Assembly: GCA_945643635.1 (NCBI GenBank)
Contig: CALZFC010000251.1
Span: forward strand, 1,275,001-1,339,000
Reading direction: 5' to 3'
Source: Allodiplogaster sudhausi
Taxonomy: Eukaryota > Nematoda > Chromadorea > Rhabditida > Diplogasteridae
Length of the DNA stretch: 64,000 nucleotides
This document shows, piece by piece, positions 1-12,500 of the stretch. The position numbers and the translations under genes were made by a program. Within the stretch, counting starts at the first letter, position 1; every line of letters begins with the position of its first letter. Below the pieces are notes generated by a model. It searched no databases, was not told the origin of the DNA, and worked only from the letters and a program-made list of their open reading frames with translations.

Positions 1-811
1 GAGAGAGAGAGTTAGAGAGAGAAGGGGAATTGAATCAGTCAAATAAAGAACAGTGCATCGTGGGACGAATGCATGTCAAGGCCGAGTGAATCAGCTCTAT
101 GCTCATGTTAAGATGTCTGATCTCGAGATGATTTTTTTAATTCTTTCTAATATCTTTAAAACTGATAGTGACTGGCTAAATATTTAAGTAATAATAATAA
201 TCAATACTTGTTTGTATAACAAAGATTTGCTAATGCTTGAACCTCAATCCTTCTCGATCAGCATTCATAGATCTATTTATGTACAATTGTTGTCACATCG
301 TTTTTCATTTAATCCATTGAATGAAAAAATAAAATAAATAAATAAATAATCAGCGTTTGATCACGATAGCATCATACAATCTCCACCGAGCCTTTTCATG
401 ACGCACAACCAAACGAATCCACACCGCATTCTCCCTTTTCGCCTAATGTCCCGAATCTGACAATGAGGAATAAAAGCACTTGTTTTTCCTTGTTCGAGCC
501 AGTACAAAAAGCCCTTGTTCACCGCTTCTTTCCGGCTTCGTCATCATTCCATTTCTCCTACAACTCCACACAATAGATGGAGAAGAGTCACTGATAACGA
601 AAGAGGTGGTTTAAGAAAGGCACCTTTGATACTTGTCAGTGTGGACCCACTTAGTGCATACTCCTCTCTCGCAATCCTTCACCTCACTCCGTCAATATCG
701 AAGCCATCGCACACATTTGTAAGGCTCAACTTTTTATCTGACTTTAGAATGGGATGATTTGGGAAATAAAACAACTGCCATTTGAAGCGTAGTCGCCAAG
801 CTTTTTGTTAG

Positions 812-1118
812 GCCGTTGCAGTTGGTGCTGCTTGCGACGTCACTCGTCGGGATTTTCCAAAGATACCAGCGAAGTATTCGCACGGCAGTAGCAGCTGACT
901 TGGCGTACCGAAAAGTTGTTGATTTTTAACACCGTTTTTAAATTAATATTACAATTAACTCTTCTTGTAAGATCAAATTTTTTTTAATTATTAAGAAAAA
1001 TTGGCATGAAGAGGCAGAGAATTTTTGTGTGGACCTCCATGACATTTCTGGGTCGAAGACTCGTGAAGAGGTGGCTGAGCGCGTCGCGGAAAGGGAAGCC
1101 ATGGCGGATAAGGAATGA
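812..1118 (+). CDS. Last two exons of an unrecognised plus-strand gene (partial)
   Basis: Two open segments, 812-914 and 1020-1118, join in phase 0 (donor GTTGTT after 914, acceptor GGCAGAG before 1020) and end at TGA 1116-1118. The first segment encodes a hydrophobic stretch (LVLLATSLVGIF) followed by basic residues. The second is a charged, helical-looking tail ending EREAMADKE. This would suit a small single-pass membrane protein with a coiled C-terminus. I do not recognise the family. Upstream exons were not found in 1-800, so the start is missing. The donor is not a strong consensus, so this rests on ORF continuity and composition only. Confidence 0.35.
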
Positions 1119-1146
1119 GAGTAGCAGCAGCATCAACATCAGCGCC

Positions 1147-1352
1147 TTCAGTTGTGGCAACATTATTTCCTTAAAACAAATTGGCACTAACGAGAAAATT
1201 CATATTTTTGGTAGAAACCTGTTTGAAAATGGTGCGCAATGTGCTGCATTACATACGCAATGCGCTGCATTTTTCGAACGGGTTTTTGGCTAAAATGTGA
1301 ATTTTCTCGTTAATGTCTACTTATTTTGAGAAAATAATGTTTCCAACGTGTT
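1147..1352. repeat. Imperfect inverted-repeat element of about 200 bp
   Basis: The sequence from about 1147 reads as an imperfect palindrome centred near 1249. The shared arm motif is ACGAGAAAATTCA, at 1185-1197 and inverted near 1303. Around the centre, GCGCAATGTGCTGCAT is mirrored by ATGCGCTGCAT. This is typical of a foldback-type miniature element. No clear target duplication was seen. Confidence 0.5.
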
Positions 1353-1923
1353 TAACAGCGTCGAATTAGTCTAGCTTAACCTGAAAACTCTATTGAAATG
1401 CGTCCTATGCGCTGAAAAATCAATTGAGATTATTTAGATTAATCTAATTAATCTAATTAATCTATGTACCTGAAATGTTGGGCGGGACTGTATGTATAAA
1501 TGTAATCTTCTCGCGAAAATGTTCACTTCCACGCTGCACTATGGTGCGCGTAAACAAAGTGCATATAAAGTATTTAAAGTATTTCCATGCCGCACTAATG
1601 TAAGGTGTGTGTAAATAAAGTACATATTTATTTACCTATCGTACATGAAATTAAAATTTCGATGTGACAGCACAAATTTAAGAATAAGAAAATGTCGACT
1701 GTATTGGTGCAACTACAGAGAGAGAGGAAAGTGTTACTACTTACAATGACTTCCATGACAATGTCACCATGACGTCGTGGCGGTTTCACAAGGCGGCGAG
1801 GGACGGCCTTTTCAAATCTGCAAATTATATTTTTGATTGAAGAGAAAATAGGAAGGTAACGGAAAAATGATGTTTTAAATGACGCAATAAGTTTAAGGAA
1901 AGGAGAAACGACAGCAGAATCTT

Positions 1924-4791
1924 CTACCCGCGATAATCGACTTGTCGCATCGGAGGTGGCATGAAATTGAAGACGTAGCCAACAACTTTAGGATCATACA
2001 CTGATACTTCGTACGTCGAGGATGAGCAGTTCTGAAAAAAATTATAAGAATGATAATTTCACGTGTGTTATATAACTATATTACACCGTATAAATTGATT
2101 GATTGACAAAGATGAGAGCGTTCATGAAAGGTAATTAGAGATAGGCCGTTAGGCATCGTTAATGGACCACACCGGTTTGTGGTTTCTGAAGTAGAGAATG
2201 CCCTTGTCGCGTCGATAAGGGATAATTTCGTCGAAGCGGTGGCACTTGACATCGAGGCTCTCGTACTCTTTGGCAATTGTTCGAATTCGTGTCGTTCGGC
2301 CGTGCACTTTATGGAGCAGAAGGGTCTAAAAAATGCGAAATACGCCTTTTTTTTAATTGTACATACATATGTACATATGTAGGTCTTTCTATACCACTTC
2401 AAGAGAACGGCATTACTCGTATGGCTAACCTTGCAAGTCGAATTATAGAAGAAAAAGTAGATCCATCCGTCGTCGGAGAACTTAATAGAGCCTGTCTGAG
2501 ATACTCGATCATGAGGGTGCAGGGAACAAAAATATTTTTTTGATTTTAATTTCCTTTGCAGGGCTTATGTAGCATCATGAGAGCTTCCAAAAAAAATTTT
2601 TTTCAAAAAATATTTTGAAGGTATAACTACAGTATGCCTCGATTTATCGAAAATATTCGATTGACCATAGAGTTAGTAAAACTTAACAAAACTAAATTTT
2701 GAAAGTATCGTTTTATTCGTTATCTAAAGGCGCACAAAAAAGCCATAGAAAGGATTTCATAAAAGTTTCATTATAAGGTCGAAATGAGCACTTATATTAT
2801 GGGAATGCGCAATTAGAGTGCGAAGCCGTAGAAACTGCGCGATGAGACCATATCCATTTGATAGAGCATCATTTGTTACCAGTAGAAAACTCCCTCTCAT
2901 GTGGATCCTCCTACGGGAACTTTACAATGTACGTTGGTGAACACCGCGTGGAGTAATAATCCGCAGAACAAAAAATGGCTATAAAATGCGTTTTTCTCGC
3001 TCTTTTCAGAAACCAAAGATACCATTGTGTTTATAATTTAGAAATGCATAAAAATGTCATACATAATTTGTTCATACGATTACATTCTCAATCACTTTTT
3101 CGGCAAAAACCGAATTTCTGCCTGTGTCGCAGACATTAAAGCGCCTTTAATTGCAGATAGACATCAGAACTACGCCACAATTTCTACTTCATTTTAAAGG
3201 GCAGTGTTTTTCACGTCGGATAAAATACTCATTGTTTGTACTTTCTATCCCGAGAGCTCGGGGTGTTTAGTTGACTCAGCGGAGCTCAGTGCAGCTAGTT
3301 CAAAAAATCCCATTTAACCTAGCTAACATGCGTCAAACTGAATATTATGCAAAATAATTGTCATATTCGTGTTCGTGGTATTAATAAACCCCCCTGGAGT
3401 CAATTTGGAGAAAAAAAATTTTTCCAAAAAAATTTCGAATATTTTCGGACAAGCTTAGCCATTTTTTGTTCTGCGGGTTATTACTCAACGCGGTGTTCAC
3501 CCCCGTACATTGTAAAGTTCCCGTAGGAGGATCCACATGAGAGGTAGTTTTCTAGGGGTAGCAAATGACGCTCTATCAAATGGATATGGTCTCATCGCGC
3601 AGTTTCTACTGCTTGGTACTCTAATCGCGCATTCCCATAATATAAGTGCTCATTTCGACCTTATAATGAAACTTTCATGAAAAACTTGTTTAGGCAATTT
3701 TATGCGTCTTTAAATGACGAATCTAACGATACTTTCTAAATTTAGTTTGGTTACCTTTTACGAATTTTATAGTCAATCGAATATTTTCGATAAATCGAGG
3801 CATACTGTAGTTATACATTCAAAATATTTTTTTGAAAAAAAGTTTTTTTGGAAGCTCTCATGATGCTACATAAGCCCTGCAAAGAAAATTAAAATCAAAA
3901 AATAATTTTGTTCCCTGCACCTTCTGCTATGGCCATGGTCTCAGACAGGCTCTCTTAATCGCTGCCTCTGCTCCAATGTCTACCGTATGACTGGCAACGC
4001 GATCAAGCGAGAGTCTAAAATGAAGAATTAATAGCTTAAAAGAAGAAGAAAAAAGACGATATTTCGATCGAAAGAAAAAAAAATGTGCAAATTTATCTGG
4101 CAGGATGACAGAATAGAGTAAACACGTTACTGATAGCCATTTTCTGCTGTTTGCGAAGTGACGAGGCGATACTTGTAGAGCGTGTATTGGAAGGCGCGAC
4201 GAAACCACCGATAGATGTCGCCGCGCATTACGTACATGTCAACAAAGATGGCATCTAAAAAAACATTTTTTTTTATTATCAAAATTTTTATTTTTTTTAA
4301 GTAAAAAAATTAGTTCCTGGCTCAGAAGAAAAGTATTCGCCGGTCAAGTAAAATTCCTTTCGATTCTCGACTCGACATTTGTAGTCGTCCATCTAAAAGA
4401 TGCTCTTTTGAAAATTTGACTAATGGTAAGACGAAAAAAAGAAGACTCGCCTCAGACGCCTCTAGCATACGAAGTTTAAAACTCTTACGGAGGACCGAGA
4501 TTACAACGGGCGTATACTGAGAGCCTTCCTAGAACGAACTTCGCTGTCATGAATGATTGTCTAGACATGAATCCAATATTTATTATGTGTTTAAGAAATA
4601 AATGAATGTGCAACAAAACTGTTTGCTGGTGATAAACGACCAAAAACTCGATTCGATGATTAATGCAAGGGCCAGTAGTATTTCCAGTCCAAGTCTGGCA
4701 GGAGCCAATATAACGAAAGTTGACCACTTTGCAGATGCCACAATCGTGGAACAGTAGAATCTTTAAAGAGAGCCATATTTAAAAACAATGC

Positions 4792-4836
<45 letters not shown>

Positions 4837-6496
4837 TATTATCTGTCCTCCCAATTGACAAATTGTAAATTCATTCAAAAGATGCGGTGCAATGGATACT
4901 CCAATGATGCCTCCATTGATCTCGAGCTATGATTCTTCTTTTTTTGAGGGATACTAATAGAGAAAATAGGTATGTATATGTATTTGGTAATTTGTATATA
5001 TCCGAAAAGCCCGAACTTCATTTGCGTCTCTTGTCGACAAAATTTATCATAATTGGACAATGTTTATAGTTTCCAGCAACATCATGTGAATAATTTTCGG
5101 CAATTTTTTTTATTAATTTAGGCTCGTTGTAGCTCGAGCTCGATTCGAGTCACCTAGCTCTAACAATTAGTTGTTCAAACATACAATATAACTCACCGTC
5201 TCAATGTCTTCCGGCCATGTATTAGATCCACAACTTTCTGTGCTTTCTTGCTCTCGGGTCCTGAATGCCGAATCATTTTTAGATATACCGTCCAAGATAC
5301 TTGTATCCGCATTTAATTGCATTAATCTAATTAATAGGTTTACCTAAATTAATTTAAGTAATTAAAACTTAAATTGCGGAGTGTGCCCTTTTTTGTGGCT
5401 TTCTTTAAAAATAAGTAATTGGGCGATATGGAGTAAGCATTCAAAAAGATAAATTGCGAACGAAAGGGTGACCCTTACCCGATATTTAGCAGCATTTATA
5501 CAAAGTATTCCCTGACCAAGCCAGCCGCATGCTCGAGACTTCCCCGCCCTTTTTATTTACTGTCGTTTTTTTTTATTAAGCTCAGCTCCGCTTAATCCCT
5601 AATCCTTCCTCTGCTTCGCTTGAGTGCCCTCGCCTACTCCCCTGCAACGCTTCTGCTCTCTCTCTATCTGTTTCTCTCTCCCCTGTCACTCTCTCACTCT
5701 TTCTCTCCTTTTATTTCTCTCTCTCTTTCTCTCCCTCTCTCTCTCTCCCTTCCATCGACCGGTCTCCTTGGCAAGAATATAGTCCGCTTCTAACAATAAG
5801 AGCATTCATTATGTGAAGTGTTGATATTTTAACTTATTAAAAGCCATCACCCGTTTTCCTCTCTTCTCTCTCATTTTCACTTAAATCTATTGCTTTCTTT
5901 GTAGCGCCTTCTAATGTAAGTTGCATTTTTTTCTGTCGGGGTGGACTACACGAGTTAGTGGAGTTTCCTGGCTTATTTCATCATCAAAATAAACTTGTGT
6001 CCTTAGTCAAAGTGGAGAGATTGTGAGACTTGAAACACACTCCATTCTAAATCTGGTCACCGTTCTCCCCACAAGAAATGAATTCCCTCTCGAGAGCATA
6101 GAACAAACGGGGTAAGCCATCCATTCACATTTCTGTCACTTTATGACTTTTCCAAAATTTTTTGGAAATGTCAATTTAGTCTGATGAATTATCTTATTTC
6201 ATATCGCGAAATTTTTTCCCTCTAAAGAAAACCGAAACAATTTTAATTTTAAATATTTAAGATACTAATTTAATTGATCCTATTAATAGGATTAGTTCAA
6301 TTAATATATACACTACAATGTTCTAAAGTATTACTTTATACTCCAAAATGAACACGTGTTGTTCTAACTCGTTAATGATGCTGCGATAGCTGCGTGGAAC
6401 TCCGATGGGGTCCTCATAGGAAGAACTGGACACGGCGCCATGGAGAAGGAGGCCATGCTGGAGCAAGAGAAACAAGAAGAGAAGGCGAAGAGGCAT
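1924..6496 (-). CDS. Secreted protein of about 291 aa, family not recognised; one exon carries a TTAA transposon
   Basis: Read on the minus strand, the exons are 6496-6354, 5260-5197, 4760-4641, 4392-4341, 4254-4131, 4014-2430 (interrupted by a transposon at 2486-3954), 2325-2173 and 2031-1924. All phases join, and without the transposon and one TTAA the coding length is 876 nt with a single terminal stop. The N-terminus is a clear signal peptide (MPLRLLFLFLLLQHGLLLHG). The body has scattered Cys and Trp residues (CGSNTWPEDIE, CQTWTGNTTGPC, VDMYVMRGDIYRWFRR) and ends PPPMRQVDYRG. I do not recognise the family; an extracellular role is inferred from the signal peptide. The intron after 4341 would need a GC donor, and the acceptor at 4761 is weak (TTAAAG), so exons 3 and 4 are less certain than the rest. 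Confidence 0.6.
2486..3954. mobile_element. TTAA-flanked foldback DNA transposon, 1.47 kb, inserted in a coding exon
   Basis: The element is bounded by TTAA at 2482-2485 and 3955-3958. Its ends are (T/G)AGAGCCTGTCTGAGA, inverted at the two sides. Very long arms follow: about 2486-2960 matches the reverse complement of 3470-3954, for example the GGGCTTATGTAGCATCATGA and CGATTTATCGAAAATATTCG blocks. No transposase ORF is visible, so it is non-autonomous. Its ends match those of the elements at 26384-28672 and 35379-43479. It sits inside exon 6 of the secreted-protein gene on the minus strand. Confidence 0.85.
4797..4830. repeat. (AT)n microsatellite
   Basis: Uninterrupted AT dinucleotides of about 34 bp, lying in an intron of the minus-strand secreted-protein gene. 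The flanking 4870-4945 segment resembles part of the dispersed element described at 23536-23970. Confidence 0.85.
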
Positions 6497-7337
6497 GGCG
6501 AGCAGCAGCTGACTTTCGTCAGCAAAAGCCACCGAAATGAAAAGGCAATCACGAAATGGATCGCTCAAGTTTTGGAATCCTGCACAAAATGAAATGTCCC
6601 ATACCGCACGTATTCGTTATTCCGGCCCGTGTCCCTTCATTCGCATTGTCACGTCTTTTTTGGAATTCTCGGTTTACTCTCATCATTGTGTCTATTCTAG
6701 TCAATTTTCCACTTGGTTTTGGCTCTTCGTGATTATAATGATTTTTTTTCATTAGACTCTCCTGTTTATTTAAATAAACCTTTCTGTGGAGAAGAAGCTC
6801 CCTCGTTTCCGCATACTTTTCCAAACTCTTGCTGTATTCTACATATGTTTTAAATGTGCATGTACTTATGCTTTTTTTCTGTCCTATGTACATACATGCC
6901 TACGCTCAGTTTATGCAGAATTAGATAGAGAGATGGAGGATGCTTTGCAAAAAGGAGAAGAACGCCATGCACAAATAAGCGCGAGAAAGTCTTGTCTCTC
7001 CACAGCCTGATTTTTAATGACAACCCAGACGGATATCAATCAAAATGACTGAAACTTTTCTCCTTGTTCTTTAATGTGAAAAAATACATAACGCCATTAA
7101 CAATACTATTATAATTTCATTTAAACTTTCTAGCGGCGCTTATTACCAATAACCTTTCCTTTTTTAACCTTCTCATGGTCACATTTTCATTCTTAAGGTG
7201 TGAAAGACCATAGAACACGTGCACTTTTTTTTCTCAACAGCTTGGTAAATATATAATTTCTAAATACGTTAACTTATAGCATTTGACAGATTCGGCAAAG
7301 CAAAGCTGCTTGCAGCGATAGCAGATAATTCAACAAA

Positions 7338-7435
7338 ATCATGCAGACCCCAGTATGTAGCATTCAGTCTCTGGCCCCCAGATTTCATTTCATCTACTCT
7401 TATTATTCCTTTTGCCCCATTATATGATGCTTATT
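7338..7435. repeat. Dispersed repeat copy, partner at 15183-15345
   Basis: The segment with AATCATGCAGACCCCAG and TTATTCCTTTTGCCC recurs at 15183-15345 in the same order and orientation, with substitutions and small indels. No ORF is conserved. It is probably a fragment of an interspersed repeat. Confidence 0.6.
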
Positions 7436-7500
7436 GAATATATATTCGAGAGAAAGGCTGATAGGTAAGGCTAGTTGTTTTATAAAATATATATTATATT

Positions 7501-7760
7501 GTCAGGGTGTTACATGTGGAATTTGACGATCGTTCAATAGTGTTTGCATACAAAATGCATAATTTTTTTTAAGTAAATAGGAGGAGATTCGGGTGGATTT
7601 AGGAGGAAGAGGAGGCACAATACCATTATCAGAAACAAAGCACATGGCAAAGGTATCTGCAAGGAGATCAGCCTTTTCATTATCCTGAAAAACATCATTG
7701 CCTAGTATATCAGCAAATATGATAATCTTCTTATATTTCTCCATATACACTACAGAGATT
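7501..7760 (-). pseudogene. CR1-like non-LTR retrotransposon reverse-transcriptase relic
   Basis: On the minus strand the segment encodes EKADLLADTFAMCFVSDNGI then VPPLPPKS. This aligns with the region just upstream of the RT domain in the element at 56310-60429 (DKAKLLAETFSNSFTLDNGI then LPPLTSPS). Only about 80 codons remain, with no EN or catalytic RT motifs. It is a 5'- and 3'-truncated copy related to, but diverged from, the large element. Confidence 0.65.
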
Positions 7761-7775
7761 GAAATAGAGAAATCG

Positions 7776-8052
7776 AGAGAGAGAGAGAGAGAGAGAGAGT
7801 GAGGAAAAGAAAGGCAAGGAAAAAAAGAGAAAAGGTGTGATAGAGAAAGAGGAGTGAAGAAGGAAAGAAAGAGAGAAATAGAGAATGGTAGACAAGAAGA
7901 ACGAAATATAGCATGAGAGAAAGAGAAAAGTGATAAGGAGAGAAGAGAGAATTGGAAAGATAGAAATAGAGATGAGACAAAGAGAAAAAATATAGTGAAA
8001 GCGGAAGAGAGAGAGAGAAATATGTAGATAGAAAACTACACAGTGAAAAAAG
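7776..8052. repeat. Purine-rich (GA)n-type low-complexity tract
   Basis: About 280 bp of degenerate GAGAGA/GAAAGA. The long S/L/F-rich minus-strand reading frames here are artefacts of the repeat and not genes. Confidence 0.8.
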
Positions 8053-8104
8053 ACAGTGAGAAAGCAACAAAGAAAGAAAGAACAGAAAGCTTCGTCAGGC
8101 CTAC

Positions 8105-8232
8105 TTGCCGGATCCGTTTCCTTGTGCAGAAGATGGCCGGCGCGAATCTGCATAACTCGACGGCGAAGCTTGGGCTGGAATGTCGATGATACCCAGAGTC
8201 AGCAGCCCTTTCAGCAGCTGAAACAGAACATA
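8105..8232 (-). CDS. Possible C-terminal exon of a minus-strand gene
   Basis: After a good acceptor on the minus strand (TCTGTTTCAG, just above 8220), an ORF begins LLKGLLTLGIIDIPAQASPS and continues through a Ser/Arg/Gly-rich tail to TAG near 8105. Composition is coding-like. No convincing upstream exon was found on the minus strand between 8240 and 9480, apart from a hydrophobic ORF at 8701-8810 (RAEIPQIASLLAAVALITVA), which may or may not belong to it. I do not recognise the protein. Confidence 0.3.
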
Positions 8233-8861
8233 AATATGTTAATTAGGTAATTAAAATCCATTTCATCTAACAATAAGTGTTTTCCTCTCTATATCCATCA
8301 TTCTCAATGGTTTTTACACTCTCGATCTGTTTCATGCCAGATGATTCTTGGCCAGCTCCCCCTTTTTCACTAATCTGCCCTGATACTGCACCAGTGTTAC
8401 CTTCATTTGAATATGTTCTCATTCTGTATCTGTTACATGTCAAGTCGTTCCTGGATGCCATCTCCTTTTTTTTTTTTGATCCATCACGCGGTATCACTAT
8501 CTATCAGTTTCATGCAATGTGCTTCTTGGCCACCTCCTCCTTTTCACTATTATCTGCACTGATGCTGCACCAGTATTACCGTCATTTGCATATGTTCTCA
8601 TTCTCTATTATGTACATGCCTAGTCGTTCTGGCATGCCGTCCCCCCCCCATTTCTTACTAATCTGCACTGATGAGTTATCACCTTCATTTGAATATGGTT
8701 TTTAGATCGCTTTTAAGTCAGTGAGAAGAGCCACGGTAATCAGTGCGACCGCAGCGAGCAAGGACGCTATTTGGGGGATTTCTGCTCGGGCAGTCTGTAT
8801 TCAGCTTCCCTGGTTTAAGTCATCTCTCACTGTACCGCCCCGTTGTTCCTAGTTGATTTCT

Positions 8862-8960
8862 ATGGCTTTATCGTCGTGGGGCAAAGAGCTGAGTCGAATG
8901 AGCCATCTATTGGAGCTGAACGACCGCTGGGGACAGAGAGACAGAGTCCTTGGAATTTAG
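8862..8960 (+). CDS. Short ORF or first exon, 32 codons, unrecognised
   Basis: ATG 8862 opens MALSSWGKELSRMSHLLELN and ends with NDRWGQRDRVLGI before TAG. Composition is coding-like and amphipathic. The RDRV motif after a helical stretch recalls the start of PEX11-type proteins, but that similarity is too short to name it. No downstream exon was found before the minisatellite at 9040. Confidence 0.25.
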   Translation: MALSSWGKELSRMSHLLELNDRWGQRDRVLGI

Positions 8961-9039
8961 CATTTTCCTGTGACGCTCTTAAAATCCAGAAATTACAATA
9001 CTTTTGAAAATTGCCCGAACAGTCGAATAACTAAATTGC

Positions 9040-9275
9040 TACCAAGTTGTAAATAAATTGGCAGTAAATTGTAACCAAATTGTAGCTAGATTGTTACCAT
9101 ATTGTAACTAATTGTGTCTAAAATGTAACCTAATTGTAACTAAATTGTAACTAAATTGCAACTAAATCGTGGCCAAATTGTAACCAAATTGTAACTAAAT
9201 TATAACCAAATTGCAACTAAATTGTAATTACATACATTGTAATTAAATTGAAACCAAATTATAACTAAATTCTGT
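9040..9275. repeat. Degenerate minisatellite, unit about 11 bp (AATTGTAACTA)
   Basis: More than fifteen imperfect tandem copies of ATTGTAACTAA/ATTGTAACCAA run through this interval. It has no coding content and lies just upstream of the secreted Cys-rich gene starting at 9518. Confidence 0.85.
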
Positions 9276-9517
9276 AAAAAAAAATTGCACCCAAATTTAA
9301 CTAATAGTAAGCTGATGTTTAAAACTATTAGAATGAGAAGTTTTATCGCCTATCAACTGCACAAGGGCAATCACCGCCACATTCTTCCCAAAAAAAAAAT
9401 CGAGAATGTATGTAGCTCTTCAATTTGTATTCTATCATTGACCAGAAACCTACGTTTTTTCGTCGTTTATAATCAGAACTAGCTCTCTGGAGAAATATTT
9501 TTCCACTGCAGGAAGGT

Positions 9518-12500
9518 ATGCTCGTCAACTCGATGTCTTTGGAGGCTTTCTTCGCATTTCTGCTTATGCCCATCGTCTCGAATGCGCTTTTCGGTTAGCG
9601 GAACATTTAAAAATACCTAAGATACCTAAAGTAAGTTAAGAATACCTAACAATGGTAGCGGCTACAGCGAAATAAAATTTGCCAGCAATTATTTTTCATG
9701 TTAATAGCAACTTAAACGAGGGAGAGAGAGAGATACCTAACAATAAGGGAAACTTTATCCAGAATCCTGCTCGTGTCCGCCGCTCCCGGCCGCCAATGGC
9801 ACTGTCGGCAGCGCAAACTGTCAGACCGGCGCCACTTGTGATCCGACCAACCTACGCGAGAACGCTTGCGTCGTGTCGTGCGTGCAACCCTGGTCACGGC
9901 CTCTTGTCAGCCATAATTTGTTTCATTTAAACCGATCAAGAGGGCGTATGAGACTGCGTGGCGACAGCGAGTTCCAAATGGGAAAGGGATTTCGTATGCA
10001 CGTACATATGTATCTAGTACGAGTCTACTGCAGTCAATTTCTTTGAATGCATTTTCCAAATTATATTTTTTTGCATAATTTACAATAATAATAAGGCAAA
10101 TCTGTGTGCAGTACAAGAGCGGTCTCTCGTGGCTGACTGCGGACAAGGTAAACTGCACGGGCGAGCAGTACTACGCGAACAACAAGGTCATCAAGCCGAC
10201 CATGCTCAACTGCAAGGACATTCCACGTAAGTTGCGATATCAGCAGTTAGATACTGATTGCTTGCGTGCAATCAAGAACCTTTTCAGGTTGCGACGAGTG
10301 CCCGTACACAATGGCACCCGAATTCGAGTGCCCGCCTAACTTCTACTGTAGCCAGGCGGTGCGTGGAACCAACAGCTACAGTAACTGTCTCTACGTTCAC
10401 TGTCCGAGCGGCACGTTCGGAGAGGTTGTTACGCTTATCATAGCAGGATGGTTACAATAATAACAACAACAACAACAAAAAAGAACATTTCGGGAACAAA
10501 TCGTTCAAACAACGCTCACATTATTTGAACCCCCCCCCCCCCTAATAGTACGCCCTTGGATAATGTTTTTGAAAAATAGTATCCCACCCTCTAGTAGAAC
10601 CCACGCCCTTTCCAACAGTGCTACCATTAATAGTCTAACACCTCAGCTCGAGACTTAAATCGAATTAACTGGAGGCATGGGATATTCTTTCCAATGAACT
10701 GATTGAAATTTCATTCAAAAGCTGCGCTAAAACGGATAATCCAGTGATGATTCCATTGAAGTCGAGCTATTATTCTTTTTTTAAGGTTAAAATGTTGTTA
10801 GCAAACATTTAGTATTTAACATTGAAAAAATAGTACCCCTCCCTCTCGGAGAACCTCTCTCTCTCTAATAGTGTCCCTTGCTTAAGGGTATTGAAAAATC
10901 GTACGACTTGGGTACTAATTGAGAAAATACGGTAGATGGTATGTATATAGAGTCGATTTATGCCTTCTCCCAGCGGCCCAATCCCTGATTTTGGAATAAA
11001 CCTTAATAAACTTTACCATAACTTGAGATTAAACACCCGAACGGCACCGTAACAAAGTTCGACTCGACGCTTACTTGCACGACTGTAAACAAGCAATGGA
11101 AGGACTACAACAACGCTTATTACACGACTCCACAACTGAGTTGCAAGGCACCAAGTTCGCCTTTGTGTTCCTAACCATAAGCCAACTGTTGCGAAGAATG
11201 AGTGAAGAATCAAGTACTTTGGCTGACATAACTTTTTATGCCATATAGTGGAAAGTAGAAGATATTCTAGACATTTACATGGCTATCCTACACATTATAC
11301 ATTACCGTTCAAAAAAGCCAACACGTAGACGAAATTCAGTGCTTATTGTTAGACTCAGATTTGTTTGAAAACAAGCTGAATAAGAATCAAATATCGAAGA
11401 CCCGATCTAGGAGCGTGTCCGACGCCGAGTGTTATCTACGAAGTTGTCCCAAGTAGCTTCCATCTCAAGCTAGGAACTCCCTGGAGCAACAGAACACATG
11501 CGTGGTGCGATAGCGACCTCCTGGTTAGATGTCACAAACAGAAGACTCCATTATTCCTCGCCACAAAATGCACGACATCTCTCTTCTTCGATAGGCATAT
11601 TATATTTCAAGATCAAGATCTAGCTCTTTAGGGATACATCGACAATGGCACAACATACCGTCAGATCAATGGGCCAGTCGTGCTGACATGCGATTCGGCA
11701 GCTGGTGTCTGGCGACTAGAAAACGGTGTTATAATGGGCACGGTTGACTTAGCTCGGCTCATGTGCTCCGAAAAACGTAATTTCTTTCATCTATAACGCT
11801 GACATTGTGGTGGTACAGCTGAAATCTAACACTGACTTTGGTTCACATCAAATTGACTCGGCCTAGGCGATTAGTCACTAAAGGGAAATAAATCGATATC
11901 CATCTGTCACCGTTTGAACCACGGTTAATTGCCATCGTCTTGTAGGATGCAAAATTCCAAGCATCATTGAACACGTCGATCCCGCCTACAACGATGTACT
12001 GGGTCTGGACAGCGTATACTACTACGACAACTACATTGGCTGCCCCAACGATCTAGCGGTCTATGTCGTAAGAAAGGTAAAAAGGATTCATTCATGGGTG
12101 TACTATCTCAAAGGGCAAGATGTCTTTGACTACTTCCGATCAATTTTGTCCCTTGTTTAAGCGTTAGTTTCCTAGTTTAATTAATAGTATGCGTGGGTAG
12201 AATCTACCCCTCATAACAGGCTCTCTAATCTCCTTCCTTTGACAGGGAACGATTGAGCCGTTCCCATTCGGCCTCTTCGAGCAAGCCCACTCACTCACGT
12301 GCACAACCGAAGGTTTCTGGAGGAGCAACGACGAGACGCCGAGGTAATACGTCGCCAAGGACATTTTACTCACCTGCGGCAAGCCCCATGGTTCGAACGC
12401 GCACAAATATTGTAGGGCGGCCAGTCCTACCCTAACTTTTTCCGACAACTGGATTTTCATTTTACCTTTTTTATGAAAAAGTTTTCACTAAAATTAAGTG

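Noticed and set aside
7750..8070. Long Ser/Leu/Phe-rich minus-strand ORFs
   Set aside because: They follow the (GA)n tract in every frame; composition is set by the repeat, with no splice context or homology.
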